From UTCFX2 sp002050125 (GTDB taxonomy: Bacteria; Chloroflexota; Anaerolineae; Anaerolineales; UBA4823), in assembly GCA_027494035.1 (NCBI GenBank), contig JAOSJQ010000001.1, positions 3,162,001-3,226,000 of the forward strand: DNA of 64,000 bases, given 5' to 3'. Made by a program: the position numbers and the translations under genes. Below, in pieces: positions 1 to 7,273 of this stretch. The stretch's first letter is position 1. Each line of letters starts with the position of its first letter. The notes beneath the pieces were generated by a model. The model searched no databases. It saw only the letters and a program-made list of their open reading frames with translations, and was not told where the DNA came from.

Positions 1-713
1 TAGCGGTAGCGGTCGCCCCGATAGAGAATCTTTACGAACTCCACCGGCTCGCGGTTTTGATTGTATAGCAAGCGTTCGCTCAGGAGCAGCGGCGCCCCGG
101 GCTTTATCTGCAATAAGCTGGCTTCATGTGGAGTTGCCAGGGTAACTTCCAGTGTTTCGTCGGCTTCGGTGGGGATAATGTTAAATTTATCTTGAAGTAT
201 ACGGTAAAGCGAGCCAGCGGTTTCGAGGTCTTCGCGCGTAATGATTTGGTGTTCGGCAAGTTTCAAAAAGGAAGTTTGCAATCCAATAGGGATATCGTCC
301 CCGAGGCGAACACGCTCAACCCGCAGCACTTTCGCGTCCGGCGGCAGTTCCAGGCGCTGTAAAACATCCTCCGGCGGCGTCAGGCGTTCGATGCTCTGAA
401 TTATCTGTCCAGGCTGAATGTTCCTTCCCAGCATGTCTTCCGAGAAACTGGTGAGCTCCTGCAAGCCTTTTTGTAGCTTTTGAGGCGAAACAAACGTCCC
501 CCGCCCGTGCTCGCGGTAGATAAAACCTTGTTTCTCCAAATGATCGATCGCCTGACGGATGGTCGTACGGCTGATATTGTATTGAGCTTCAAGCGCGCGT
601 TCGGAAGGGATCAAAGTGCGTGGCTGCCACTCGCCTTCCAGAATCTTCTGCTTTAGAATATTGGCGAGTTGATAATATTTAGGAACAACATCGTAGGGGT
701 TAATTGTTGACAT
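1..713 (-). CDS. GntR/HutC-family transcriptional regulator (C-terminus beyond window)
   Basis: DNA-binding regulator, probably of the divergent microcompartment operon. The reading frame is open from ATG at 713 to the window edge (about 237 codons), so only the last residues are missing. The N-terminal winged helix (about residues 8-75) contains SRTTIRQAIDHLEKQGF, the GntR recognition helix region. The rest is a UTRA ligand-binding domain ending near PGAPLLLSERLLYNQ. UTRA domains usually bind sugar phosphates or related effectors, which suits a neighbouring sugar-phosphate pathway. The promoter of the operon overlaps this start codon, so mutual regulation is likely. Family assignment is firm; the effector is unknown. 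Confidence 0.9.
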   Translation of the reverse strand, partial: MSTINPYDVVPKYYQLANILKQKILEGEWQPRTLIPSERALEAQYNISRTTIRQAIDHLEKQGFIYREHGRGTFVSPQKLQKGLQELTSFSEDMLGRNIQPGQIIQSIERLTPPEDVLQRLELPPDAKVLRVERVRLGDDIPIGLQTSFLKLAEHQIITREDLETAGSLYRILQDKFNIIPTEADETLEVTLATPHEASLLQIKPGAPLLLSERLLYNQNREPVEFVKILYRGDRYR

Positions 714-734
714 ACGCGTGATCCGTGGTAAACT
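707..734 (+). promoter_or_regulatory. Sigma70-type promoter of the BMC operon
   Basis: A perfect -35 box TTGACA (707-712) lies 16 bases ahead of TAAACT (729-734). It sits in the only gap between the divergent regulator and the BMC genes and overlaps the regulator start codon. The position about 80 bases before the likely first start codon (816) leaves room for an operator in the 5' leader. Seen in sequence; activity is inferred. Confidence 0.6.
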
Positions 735-754
735 ATGTCAGTAGAGTTGTCATG

Positions 755-766
755 TGGTCACTACCA
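755..766. promoter_or_regulatory. Candidate GntR operator (TGGT-N4-ACCA)
   Basis: The imperfect palindrome TGGTCACTACCA lies just downstream of the BMC promoter. It resembles the TGGT/ACCA half-sites bound by NagR-like (HutC subfamily) GntR proteins. A regulator bound here would block transcription of the operon. It occurs once in this gap, so the call rests only on symmetry and location. Confidence 0.35.
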
Positions 767-815
767 GTTAATATTATCCACTATTTCACAGAAAAACTCA
801 AGAGGGATATTTCTG

Positions 816-1418
816 GTGGGACAAGTTTCTGAAAAAGACCTCCAGGAAATTGTAACCCGCGTGGTCCGGCAAACAATGGGCGCAGGCAATGTTAACGCTC
901 CACCCTCTGCATCCAGGCTGCCCCAGGATTCCTCGCAAGTCAAGCCAGAGACGAAGCCAGCCAACAAGCCGGTTGTGGCTATCGGCGCCGACCATGGCGG
1001 GTTTGACTTGAAAGAGATTCTCAAGAAAGACATTGCCGATATGGGTTTCGAAATATCGGATGTGGGCACATATAACAAAGAGCCTTGCGATTATCCAGAC
1101 TTTGCGCTGGCAGTTGCCCAACTAGTCGGCTCGCGGAAAGCCTGGCGCGGGATTATGATCGATGGCGCGGGCATCGGGAGCTGCATGGCGGCGAACAAGG
1201 TGCCTGGCGTTTTAGCCGGCATGGCTTACGACGTTTCCACCGCGGTCAATGGTCGTGAGCACAATAACGCCAATGTGCTGACTTTGGGGGCGGGGCTAAT
1301 CGGCGTAAACCTGGCGAAACAAATCGTCAAAATCTTTCTCACCACAGAATTTGGCGGCGGACGCCACGCCAGCCGGGTCGATAAAATCCTGGCGGTCGAA
1401 AAACAATTCCAGAAGTAG
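816..1418 (+). CDS. RpiB/LacAB-family sugar-phosphate isomerase with N-terminal encapsulation peptide (BMC cargo)
   Basis: Predicted aldose-ketose isomerase of pentose or other sugar phosphates, acting inside the microcompartment. GTG at 816 is chosen because AGAGGGA lies 8 bases upstream and because translation then starts at the conserved helix VSEKDLQEIVTRVVRQTMG. An upstream ATG at 735 would add 27 unlike residues. After a Pro/Ser/Lys-rich linker, the RpiB domain begins near residue 50 with AIGADHGGFDLKE and continues through IDGAGIGSCMAANK and GREHNNANVLTLG. The amphipathic N-terminal helix plus linker is the usual form of a BMC encapsulation peptide. It is the first gene of the operon, 10 bases before deoC. 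The substrate is not fixed: ribose 5-phosphate is the family default, but the paired DeoC suggests a deoxy-sugar phosphate route. Confidence 0.88.
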   Translation: MGQVSEKDLQEIVTRVVRQTMGAGNVNAPPSASRLPQDSSQVKPETKPANKPVVAIGADHGGFDLKEILKKDIADMGFEISDVGTYNKEPCDYPDFALAVAQLVGSRKAWRGIMIDGAGIGSCMAANKVPGVLAGMAYDVSTAVNGREHNNANVLTLGAGLIGVNLAKQIVKIFLTTEFGGGRHASRVDKILAVEKQFQK

Positions 1419-1428
1419 GGAATGTACA

Positions 1429-2358
1429 ATGGTTCCAGACACAAAAACGGTAGAGAACCTGGTTGAAATCATCACCCGCGAAGTGCTGGTTGCGCTGGCT
1501 GAAAGTGAGCAAGTCACCCAGACGCCCGAGGGTGGTGAATGTAAGTTCATGTGCGCAGAAGGATTTTGCGTGAAGACCTGTTTTGACCGCACCGGGCAGG
1601 TAGTCAGCGCTGGCGCAGATCGAATTTCTTCCACTTTAGGCGCAATTCCTCAAGATTTGAACCTGGCGAGCATGATCGACCACACCTTGCTCAAGCCGGA
1701 TGCCACACCAGATCAAATTGCACAGCTTTGCTATGAAGCCCGGAAACACAACTTTGCGTCAGTTTGTATCAATCCAGCCTGGGTGCCCTTGTGCGCTGAA
1801 CTGTTGAAGGGCGCCCCAGTGAAGGTGTGTACTGTGATCGGTTTCCCGCTTGGCGCTACCGCCCCCGAAGTGAAAGCGTTCGAAACCACCAATGCGATCA
1901 ATCAAGGCGCGACTGAAATCGATATGGTCATCAACATTGGCGCATTGAAAGCGCGCGATCTGGAATTGGTGGCAAAAGACATCCGCGGCGTAGTCCTGGC
2001 GGCGCACAGCCACAACTTTCTTGTCAAGGTCATCATCGAAACCGTGCTGCTAACCGATGAAGAAAAGGTTATTGCCAGTATGCTGGCTAAAGAAGCCGGC
2101 GCTGATTTTGTCAAAACATCCACAGGATTTGCCGGCGGCGGTGCAACGGTAAATGATGTCGCTTTGATGCGCCGGGTTGTGGGTCCCGAAATGGGCGTGA
2201 AGGCTTCAGGCGGGGTTCGTACCTTTGAAGACGCCGAAAGTATGATCCAGGCCGGCGCAACCCGGATTGGCGCCAGCGCCGGCGTGAAAATCGTTCAAGG
2301 TCCCAGCAAAGCAAGCCCGGCTGCGCCGGCAGCGGCTCCTGCCGCAAAGGGCTACTAA
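1429..2358 (+). CDS. deoC: Deoxyribose-phosphate aldolase with N-terminal encapsulation peptide and Cys-rich linker (BMC cargo)
   Basis: Class I aldolase cleaving 2-deoxyribose 5-phosphate to acetaldehyde and glyceraldehyde 3-phosphate; the acetaldehyde would feed the aldehyde dehydrogenase two genes on. ATG 1429 is chosen because it is followed at once by the helix TVENLVEIITREVLVALA, a likely encapsulation peptide. The 309-residue product exceeds an ordinary DeoC (220-260). The catalytic Schiff-base lysine lies in GADFVKTSTGF, and VKASGGVR and EIDMVINIGAL are also present. Between the helix and the barrel are four cysteines (residues 38, 42, 47, 51) spaced CX3CX4CX3C, which could bind a metal or Fe-S cluster. 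The end is an Ala/Pro-rich tail. A second DeoC without these extensions lies at 9445-10158. Confidence 0.93.
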   Translation: MVPDTKTVENLVEIITREVLVALAESEQVTQTPEGGECKFMCAEGFCVKTCFDRTGQVVSAGADRISSTLGAIPQDLNLASMIDHTLLKPDATPDQIAQLCYEARKHNFASVCINPAWVPLCAELLKGAPVKVCTVIGFPLGATAPEVKAFETTNAINQGATEIDMVINIGALKARDLELVAKDIRGVVLAAHSHNFLVKVIIETVLLTDEEKVIASMLAKEAGADFVKTSTGFAGGGATVNDVALMRRVVGPEMGVKASGGVRTFEDAESMIQAGATRIGASAGVKIVQGPSKASPAAPAAAPAAKGY

Positions 2359-2375
2359 ACCCTGGAGAAAAACTC

Positions 2376-2669
2376 ATGCTGATCGCAATAGTGATTGGGA
2401 CGACTGTTTCCACCATCAAGGATGAAAAACTTCACGGGCGCAAGCTCCTGATCGTCCGCCAAACGGACGAGCACGGCAGTCCGGTGGGAAAGCCTTATGT
2501 AGCAGTGGATACGGTCGACGCAGGGGTCGGCGATTTGGTGCTTACCGCCGCGGGTTCCTCCGCACGCCAGACGACGATTACAAAGGACACGCCGGTGGAT
2601 GCGGTCATCATGTCGATCATCGATTCGCTCGAGGTAGAGGGCGAAGTGGTCTTTAGGAAATCCAGATAG
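2376..2669 (+). CDS. BMC-P shell vertex protein (EutN/CcmL family), copy 1
   Basis: Pentameric shell protein that caps vertices of the polyhedral compartment. At 97 residues it has the normal family length. It begins with IAIVIGTTVSTIKDEKLHG and contains the family signature VAVDTVDAGVGDLVL followed by SSARQT and a closing PVDAVIMSIID strand. It is one of three BMC-P genes here. A ribosome binding site GGAGAA precedes ATG 2376. Its placement between the aldolase and the dehydrogenase, apart from the two BMC-P genes at the 3' end, may mean a different expression level or a different vertex role. Confidence 0.93.
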   Translation: MLIAIVIGTTVSTIKDEKLHGRKLLIVRQTDEHGSPVGKPYVAVDTVDAGVGDLVLTAAGSSARQTTITKDTPVDAVIMSIIDSLEVEGEVVFRKSR

Positions 2670-2687
2670 CAATGATGTGAGTCACAG

Positions 2688-4144
2688 ATGGACAAGGATC
2701 TGGCTTCCATACAGGAAGCGCGCGACGCGGTGAAAGCCGCATCTGAAGCCTGGCAGACCTGGAGCAAGGCTTCTCAAGCTGAAGTTGATCGGGTATGCGC
2801 CGCGATGGCTGAAGCTGGCTTTAACGCTGCCGACCGGCTTGGGCGTCTGGCGCACGAAGAAACCGGGTATGGGAATGCAGCCCACAAAAAGATTAAGAAT
2901 GAATTTGGATCGAAAATCGTTTGGGAAAGCATACGCGACCTTAAGACGGTAGGGGTGATCAAGCACGATCCCGACCGCCGCCTTTATGAGATCGCCTGGC
3001 CCATGGGGGTCATTGCTGCTTTGGTCCCTCCACCAACCCGACTTCGACCGCGCTCTTCAAGATTCTGATCGCGGTAAAAGCGCGTAACGCCATTGTTCTG
3101 TCGCCGCATCCAGGGGCGGCTCGCTGTACCTATGAAGCGGTGTCGGTGATGGCTCAAGCAGCCGAAAGGGCTGGAGCGCCACGCGGCTTAATCGCTTGCC
3201 TGCAGCAAATATCGCTGGAAGGCACCCAGGCGCTGATGACCCATCGTTCTACCGCCTTGATCCTTGCAACCGGTGGTGGTCCGATGGTGAAAGCCGCCCA
3301 CTCCACTGGCAAACCTGCCTTTGGCGTTGGGCCCGGAAACGTCCCGGTTTACGTTGACCGCTCCGCAGACCTCGAAAAAGCCGCCCGCTATTCAGTCGCC
3401 AGCAAAGCCTTTGATTGTTCGACCATTTGCGCGACCGAACAAGCCATGGTCGTCGATCGCCCGGTTGCCCGCCAACTGGCAGAGCTGATGCGCGCAGAGG
3501 GCGCCTACTTTACGAATGACGCCGAAACAGCCGCAACCCGCAAGGTCATCTTCCATCCGAATGGAAGTATCAATACCGCACTGGTAGGAAAACCGGCTCC
3601 CTACATTGCCGGGTATGCCGGCTTCCACGTTCCGGATGACATCCGGGTTTTGATCACGCCGCTCACTCAAATCGGAAAATCGGAACCGCTTTCCTTCGAA
3701 AAACTGACAACCGTGCTCGGTTGGTATGAGGTCGATGGTTGGGAAGACGGTTGTGATCATTCTATTGCTTTAATCGAAACGGGCGGCAGAGGGCATACCC
3801 AGATCATTTATGCCCAGGACGAACGCGTGATTATGGCTTTTGGGCTTGAAAAGCCGGTTTTTCGTATACTCGTCAATGCCATGGGCACCCTGGGCGCAAT
3901 CGGAATGACGACCGGCATTATGCCTTCGCTCACCCTCGGTTCCGGAGGGATTGGCGGAGCGATTACAGGAGATAACATCACTGCTCAACATTTAATTAAT
4001 ATAAAACGATTAGCCTATGAACTAAAAGCTCCGCCGCTCGAAGCTATGCTTCCCGGCGAGGTTCCTGCCGGTCCTAGACCACAAGAAATCGAACGATTAG
4101 TCCGGCAGATTGTTGACGAAATCATTGAGCGTAAACCTGTCTAA
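2688..4144 (+). CDS. CoA-acylating aldehyde dehydrogenase (EutE/PduP-like BMC signature enzyme), one-base frameshift as sequenced
   Basis: Converts an aldehyde (acetaldehyde if DeoC uses deoxyribose phosphate) with NAD+ and CoA to acyl-CoA. The frame runs 2688-3068 and resumes to 4144. One base is missing near 3029-3031, where GTCCCTCCACCAACC should read as V-P-S-T-N-P. With one base restored the protein is about 485 residues and complete. The catalytic cysteine lies in DCSTICATEQAMVV; the glycine-rich FGVGPGNVPVYVD is also typical. After a Pro/Gly linker, the C-terminus is an amphipathic helix RPQEIERLVRQIVDEIIERK, a likely C-terminal encapsulation peptide. Everything on both sides of the break is well conserved, so a sequencing error is more likely than a dead gene. 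Without this enzyme the compartment would lack its signature reaction. Confidence 0.88.
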
Positions 4145-4175
4145 CACAATTTCGATGAGGAAAGGATAGACGAAA

Positions 4176-4505
4176 ATGGCTTTAGATTCTTCTTTGATTG
4201 CTCTGGGGATGGTTGAGACCCACGGCTTGGTTGGCGCAATTGAGGCTGCCGATGCGATGGTGAAAGCAGCCAATGTTGTGCTGATCGGCTCCGAATATGT
4301 CGGCGGCGGCTACGTCACGGTGATGGTGCGCGGCGACGTCGGCGCGGTAAAAGCCGCAACCGATGCCGGCGCGGCAGCCGCTAAGCGCGTTGGCGAACTG
4401 GTTTCCGTGCATGTCATCCCTCGGCCTCACACGGACGTCGAAATGATCCTGCCGCAGTCGACCAGAGGAAACTTCGGCGGTCGTTCAACCGAAACTAAGA
4501 AATAA
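4176..4505 (+). CDS. BMC-H hexameric shell protein
   Basis: Main facet protein of the shell; a single BMC (Pf00936-type) domain. The 109-residue product shows the family core LGMVETHGLVGAIEAADAMV, then VVLIGSEYVGGGYVTVMVRG and the helix GDVGAVKAATDAGAAAAKRV. The pore loop is predicted around the VGGGY segment. After the domain there is a short polar tail rich in Arg, Ser, Thr and Lys. Start ATG 4176 follows GAGGAAAGGA. This is the only BMC-H gene in the window, so either one hexamer builds all facets or others are encoded elsewhere. Confidence 0.95.
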   Translation: MALDSSLIALGMVETHGLVGAIEAADAMVKAANVVLIGSEYVGGGYVTVMVRGDVGAVKAATDAGAAAAKRVGELVSVHVIPRPHTDVEMILPQSTRGNFGGRSTETKK

Positions 4506-4530
4506 GCGGTTCTGACTTTGGTAAATCGTT

Positions 4531-5401
4531 GTGGTTCTTGAAGCACAGACGTGCGCCGAGATAAACCTCGACCGCTATCTGGCACAGGCTGGGGATGTCA
4601 TCCTGCCGCGTGAACTTTCCGTATCTGCGCCCCCGTTAGCGATCTCGGAGCATCGCAAGCTGCGGGTGGGCGTGGATCTGGGAACAGCCTATCTGGTGCT
4701 GGTCGTCCTCGATGAGGACGGCGCCCCACTGGCAGGGGAATGGCAGTTTGCCCAGGTGGTGCGCGACGGCTTGGTCGTCGATTATATCGGCGCGACCGAC
4801 TTGCTAACAGGCATGAAGCAGCGTATCGAAAGGCGGCTTGGCAGAGAATTGAACCATGCCGCCAGCGGGTATCCGCCTGGCGTGCCTCGAGCTGAAATAC
4901 GCGCAACAGCCAACGTGATCGAAGCTGCAGGCATGGAGTGTACTTTCTTGTCAGAAGAACCCAGCGCTGCCAACCAGATCTTACAGCTAGAAGATGGCGT
5001 GATTGTCGACGTGGGCGGTGGAACCACCGGGATAGCACTGATTCAAAACGGTCAGGTGATCTACACCGCCGACGAACCCACCGGGGGTACGCATTTTACC
5101 CTGGTGATTGCCGGCGCCCTGAACATCAGTTTTGAAGAAGCAGAGAAGATCAAGGTCACCCCGGCTGAACACCAACGGCTCTTTCCGGTTGTTCGACCGG
5201 TGATAGAAAAAAGTTGCCAGCATCACCTCGCGGCACATTCAAAACAGCCGGGTTGGCTCCATCACCCTGATCGGCGGCGCTTCAACTTTTATGGGCATGG
5301 CTGACGTAATGCAAAGCTACACCGGCATTCCTGCCTTTGTACCGGAAAACCCTGTCTTCATCACTCCCCTGGGACTGGCGATGATGGATGAGCCTGCCTG
5401 A
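4531..5401 (+). CDS. eutJ: EutJ-like actin/Hsp70-fold protein of the BMC operon, frameshift in an A-run
   Basis: Predicted ATPase-fold accessory protein; EutJ-type proteins occur in many BMC operons and are thought to act as chaperones or reactivation factors. The frame opens with GTG at 4531 and reads through LRVGVDLGTAYLVLVVLDED (phosphate-1 loop), EEPSAANQIL and VDVGGGTTGIALIQNG (second phosphate loop). After PVVRPVIEK it goes out of frame at a run of six A (5207-5212). Removing one A restores conserved sequence: SRVGSITLIGGASTFMGMAD, then FITPLGLAMM, to TGA at 5399-5401. The repaired product is about 289 residues, a normal EutJ length. The heptamer is out of register for a classical -1 programmed shift, so an assembly error or transcriptional slippage are the alternatives. 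Confidence 0.85.
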
Positions 5402-5425
5402 ATGAAATGAGAGGAAATCATAAAC

Positions 5426-6055
5426 ATGGCTGATGAATTTTCACTGCGATGCTATTGTTATCTGGATCGAATGCAAGCCAAATTTGCCGCCTTTGTAGGG
5501 ACGGTGACCCAGGGTGATCTGCCAACCGAAGGGATGGCTGCCCTTTACGTTGAAATGGCTCCTGGAAATGAAGTCTTCCGCACCGTGGATATCGCGGTCA
5601 AGGCGACCGAGGCGAAACCCGGCGCGCAAATTGTAGAGCGCGAATTTGGCATGTTTGAGGTCCATTCGCTCAACCAGGCGGCTGTTTTGGAGGCAGGGGA
5701 TGTCGTCTTGCGGCGGCTAGGCTTGAAGATCGAAGACCGCATCCGACCTCAGGTCGTATCCACACAGGTCATTACCCGCATAGATCCCTACCAGGCGCAG
5801 TTGTTGAACCGTTTTCGCCGCGGGAGCATGCTCGTCCCGGGAGAAACGTTGTTAGTGCTGGAGTGCGCGCCGGCGGCATACATCAACTATGCCTGCAACG
5901 AAGCCGAAAAGAAAGCCAGCATTAATCTCGTACACGTCGCTTCGGTTGGCAGGTTCGGTCGGATGTGGCTGTCGGGTACGGAAGCGGAGATTATTACCGC
6001 ACGCGACGCTGCAACCCGCGCGCTCGAAAGCCTGGAAGGCAGTCCGGGGGCGTAG
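5426..6055 (+). CDS. BMC-T tandem-domain shell protein
   Basis: A 209-residue shell protein with two BMC domains; such proteins form pseudohexameric trimers, often with a gated larger pore for cofactors or bulky metabolites. The first domain includes LYVEMAPGNEVFRTVDIAV and FGMFEVHSLNQAAVLEAGD. The second includes SMLVPGETLLVLECAPAAY and INLVHVASVGRFGRMWLSG, ending in the helix AEIITARDAATRALESLEG. Start ATG 5426 follows AGAGGAAA. As the only tandem protein in the locus it is the best candidate for the shell channel for NAD(H) or CoA. Confidence 0.85.
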   Translation: MADEFSLRCYCYLDRMQAKFAAFVGTVTQGDLPTEGMAALYVEMAPGNEVFRTVDIAVKATEAKPGAQIVEREFGMFEVHSLNQAAVLEAGDVVLRRLGLKIEDRIRPQVVSTQVITRIDPYQAQLLNRFRRGSMLVPGETLLVLECAPAAYINYACNEAEKKASINLVHVASVGRFGRMWLSGTEAEIITARDAATRALESLEGSPGA

Positions 6056-6092
6056 CCCCTGCAGTCAGTGAAGGAGATTTTGGGGAACAGGA

Positions 6093-6479
6093 ATGGCAAA
6101 GACTTTTTACACCGAACATGATATCGAGGATCTGATCAAGCGCGGGGTCATGTCATTGGAAGTCAATGACGATGTCGTCTTGACAGATCTGGCTTATGAA
6201 AAAGCCCGCCGGCTGGGTATGGCTCTGCATCAGCAAAAAGCCGAAAATCCGCCGGCTGCGCCTGTGCGACCTTATATCAGTAAAATCCAAACGCACGCTC
6301 AGGTTCCAGCCGCTGGTCCTTCTGTTTCTTCGGTCTCCCCGCAGAGGTCTAAACCGGGCGGCGAAGATCTGCGCCAGCGCATTCGGGATGCCGTGACCGC
6401 TCGCATGGGCGCGCAGGTTGATCCAAAATTGCTAGATGTGATCATCAATCGCGTCTTGAATGACGTTGGGATAAAGTAA
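6093..6479 (+). CDS. Small two-module BMC-associated protein (possible cargo adaptor)
   Basis: Function not established. The 128-residue product has three parts: a compact N-terminal module (about residues 1-48: FYTEHDIEDLIKRGVMSLEV, then VVLTDLAYEKARRLGM), a Pro/Ala/Ser-rich linker (about 50-90), and a C-terminal helical segment with LRQRIRDAVTARMG and LLDVIINRVLNDVG. The N-terminal module resembles short segments seen at the start of several BMC-associated proteins. The C-terminal helices resemble an encapsulation peptide. There is no obvious catalytic motif. Such a layout would suit an adaptor that ties enzymes together or to the shell; that is inference. It sits 37 bases after the BMC-T gene and 5 bases before a BMC-P gene. 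Confidence 0.8.
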   Translation: MAKTFYTEHDIEDLIKRGVMSLEVNDDVVLTDLAYEKARRLGMALHQQKAENPPAAPVRPYISKIQTHAQVPAAGPSVSSVSPQRSKPGGEDLRQRIRDAVTARMGAQVDPKLLDVIINRVLNDVGIK

Positions 6480-6484
6480 GCGCG

Positions 6485-6805
6485 ATGCTGTTCGGTAGAG
6501 TGAAAGGCACTGCGGTTTGCACGTTGAAATACCCTGGCACCGAGGGGTTGAAACTGTTGATCGTGCAGCCGTTGGACAAGAACCTGAAGCCCAGAGGAAC
6601 GCTGCAGGTCGCAGCAGATGTGGTGGACGCCGGCGTCGGTGATCTATGTGTTATGGTGCGCTCCCGCGAAGCTGCTCTGGCTATGCCGGATATTAAATTT
6701 GTGCCGATTGACCTTGCCCTGATTGGGGTCGTGGATGAGTTAGCCGTTCGTCCGGACAGCGACTTTTCCCTGGTGATGCTGCGGGGCGTAAATCGATTTT
6801 CCTGA
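6485..6805 (+). CDS. BMC-P shell vertex protein (EutN/CcmL family), copy 2
   Basis: Pentameric vertex protein of 106 residues. It opens with MLFGRVKGTAVCTLKYPGTE, has LKLLIVQPLDKN and the signature AADVVDAGVGDLCVM, and ends with a longer strand region containing IDLALIGVVDELAV. It diverges clearly from copies 1 and 3 (for example MVRSREAALAM replaces the usual small-residue segment SSARQ), so it is not a recent duplicate. Start ATG 6485 lies five bases after the preceding stop, indicating translational coupling. Confidence 0.92.
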   Translation: MLFGRVKGTAVCTLKYPGTEGLKLLIVQPLDKNLKPRGTLQVAADVVDAGVGDLCVMVRSREAALAMPDIKFVPIDLALIGVVDELAVRPDSDFSLVMLRGVNRFS

Positions 6806-6814
6806 TGGTATGCG

Positions 6815-7093
6815 ATGATTCTAGGTAAAGTCGTAGGTACGGTAGTTACAACCATAAGCCATCCGCACTTTAAAAACCGCCGGCTGCTGGTGGTGCAGCC
6901 CTTAGGGCTGGAAGACGAGGCGCCTGACGAGGACTTTGTGGCGCTGGACAACACCCACGCCGGCATTGGCGACACCGTGCTGGTCAACCGGGAGGGGAAC
7001 GGCGCCCGCCAGGTGCTGAATAACCCCGACGCTTGTGTGATTTCTGTTATTGTTGGAATTGTCGATTCGGTCTGTATTGAGTGCGATAACTGA
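6815..7093 (+). CDS. BMC-P shell vertex protein (EutN/CcmL family), copy 3
   Basis: Pentameric vertex protein of 92 residues and the last gene of the BMC operon. It reads MILGKVVGTVVTTISHPHFK, RRLLVVQPLGLED, then VALDNTHAGIGDTVLVNREG and GARQVLNN, ending in VISVIVGIVDSVCIECDN. It starts 9 bases after copy 2 with no strong ribosome binding site, so it probably depends on coupled translation. Three BMC-P paralogues with one BMC-H and one BMC-T fit known metabolosome loci with several vertex variants. Confidence 0.93.
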   Translation: MILGKVVGTVVTTISHPHFKNRRLLVVQPLGLEDEAPDEDFVALDNTHAGIGDTVLVNREGNGARQVLNNPDACVISVIVGIVDSVCIECDN

Positions 7094-7187
7094 CATTGCA
7101 GTCTTTATCAAGCCTTTATCACCCCCAACAAACAATTTACAAACCCTGAAAAACGGTTTCAAAACCCCAAAGTGAGTTCATAAACCC

Positions 7188-7220
7188 ACCCCTCCTCCAG
7201 CCTGGGGCTAAAGGAGGGGT
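7188..7220. terminator. Hairpin between convergent operons
   Basis: ACCCCTCCT (7188-7196) pairs perfectly with AGGAGGGGT (7212-7220); the 15-base loop can itself pair CCAG with CTGG. It lies between the BMC operon end (7093) and the end of the opposing operon (7274). Neither side has a strong T-run, so it may end transcription weakly in both directions or shield mRNA ends. Confidence 0.55.
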
Positions 7221-7273
7221 TGAGTAGAATATCCGCATACTTCAAAAAACCAACAAGAAACCGTCAGCGGGGA

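Noticed and set aside
2688..4144. Aldehyde dehydrogenase as a decayed pseudogene
   Set aside because: Only one base is missing, all catalytic motifs and the C-terminal targeting helix are intact, and seven other genes show the same type of lesion.
5207..5213. Programmed -1 ribosomal frameshift at A6G in the EutJ-like gene
   Set aside because: The heptamer A-AAA-AAG must be read in one register. Here the zero-frame codons are GAA AAA AGT, so the register is wrong and a +1 correction is needed. No downstream pseudoknot was evident.
6445..6987. 180-codon open frame antisense to the two BMC-P genes
   Set aside because: No ribosome binding site, Ser/Thr-rich low-complexity product, and both sense genes are certain.
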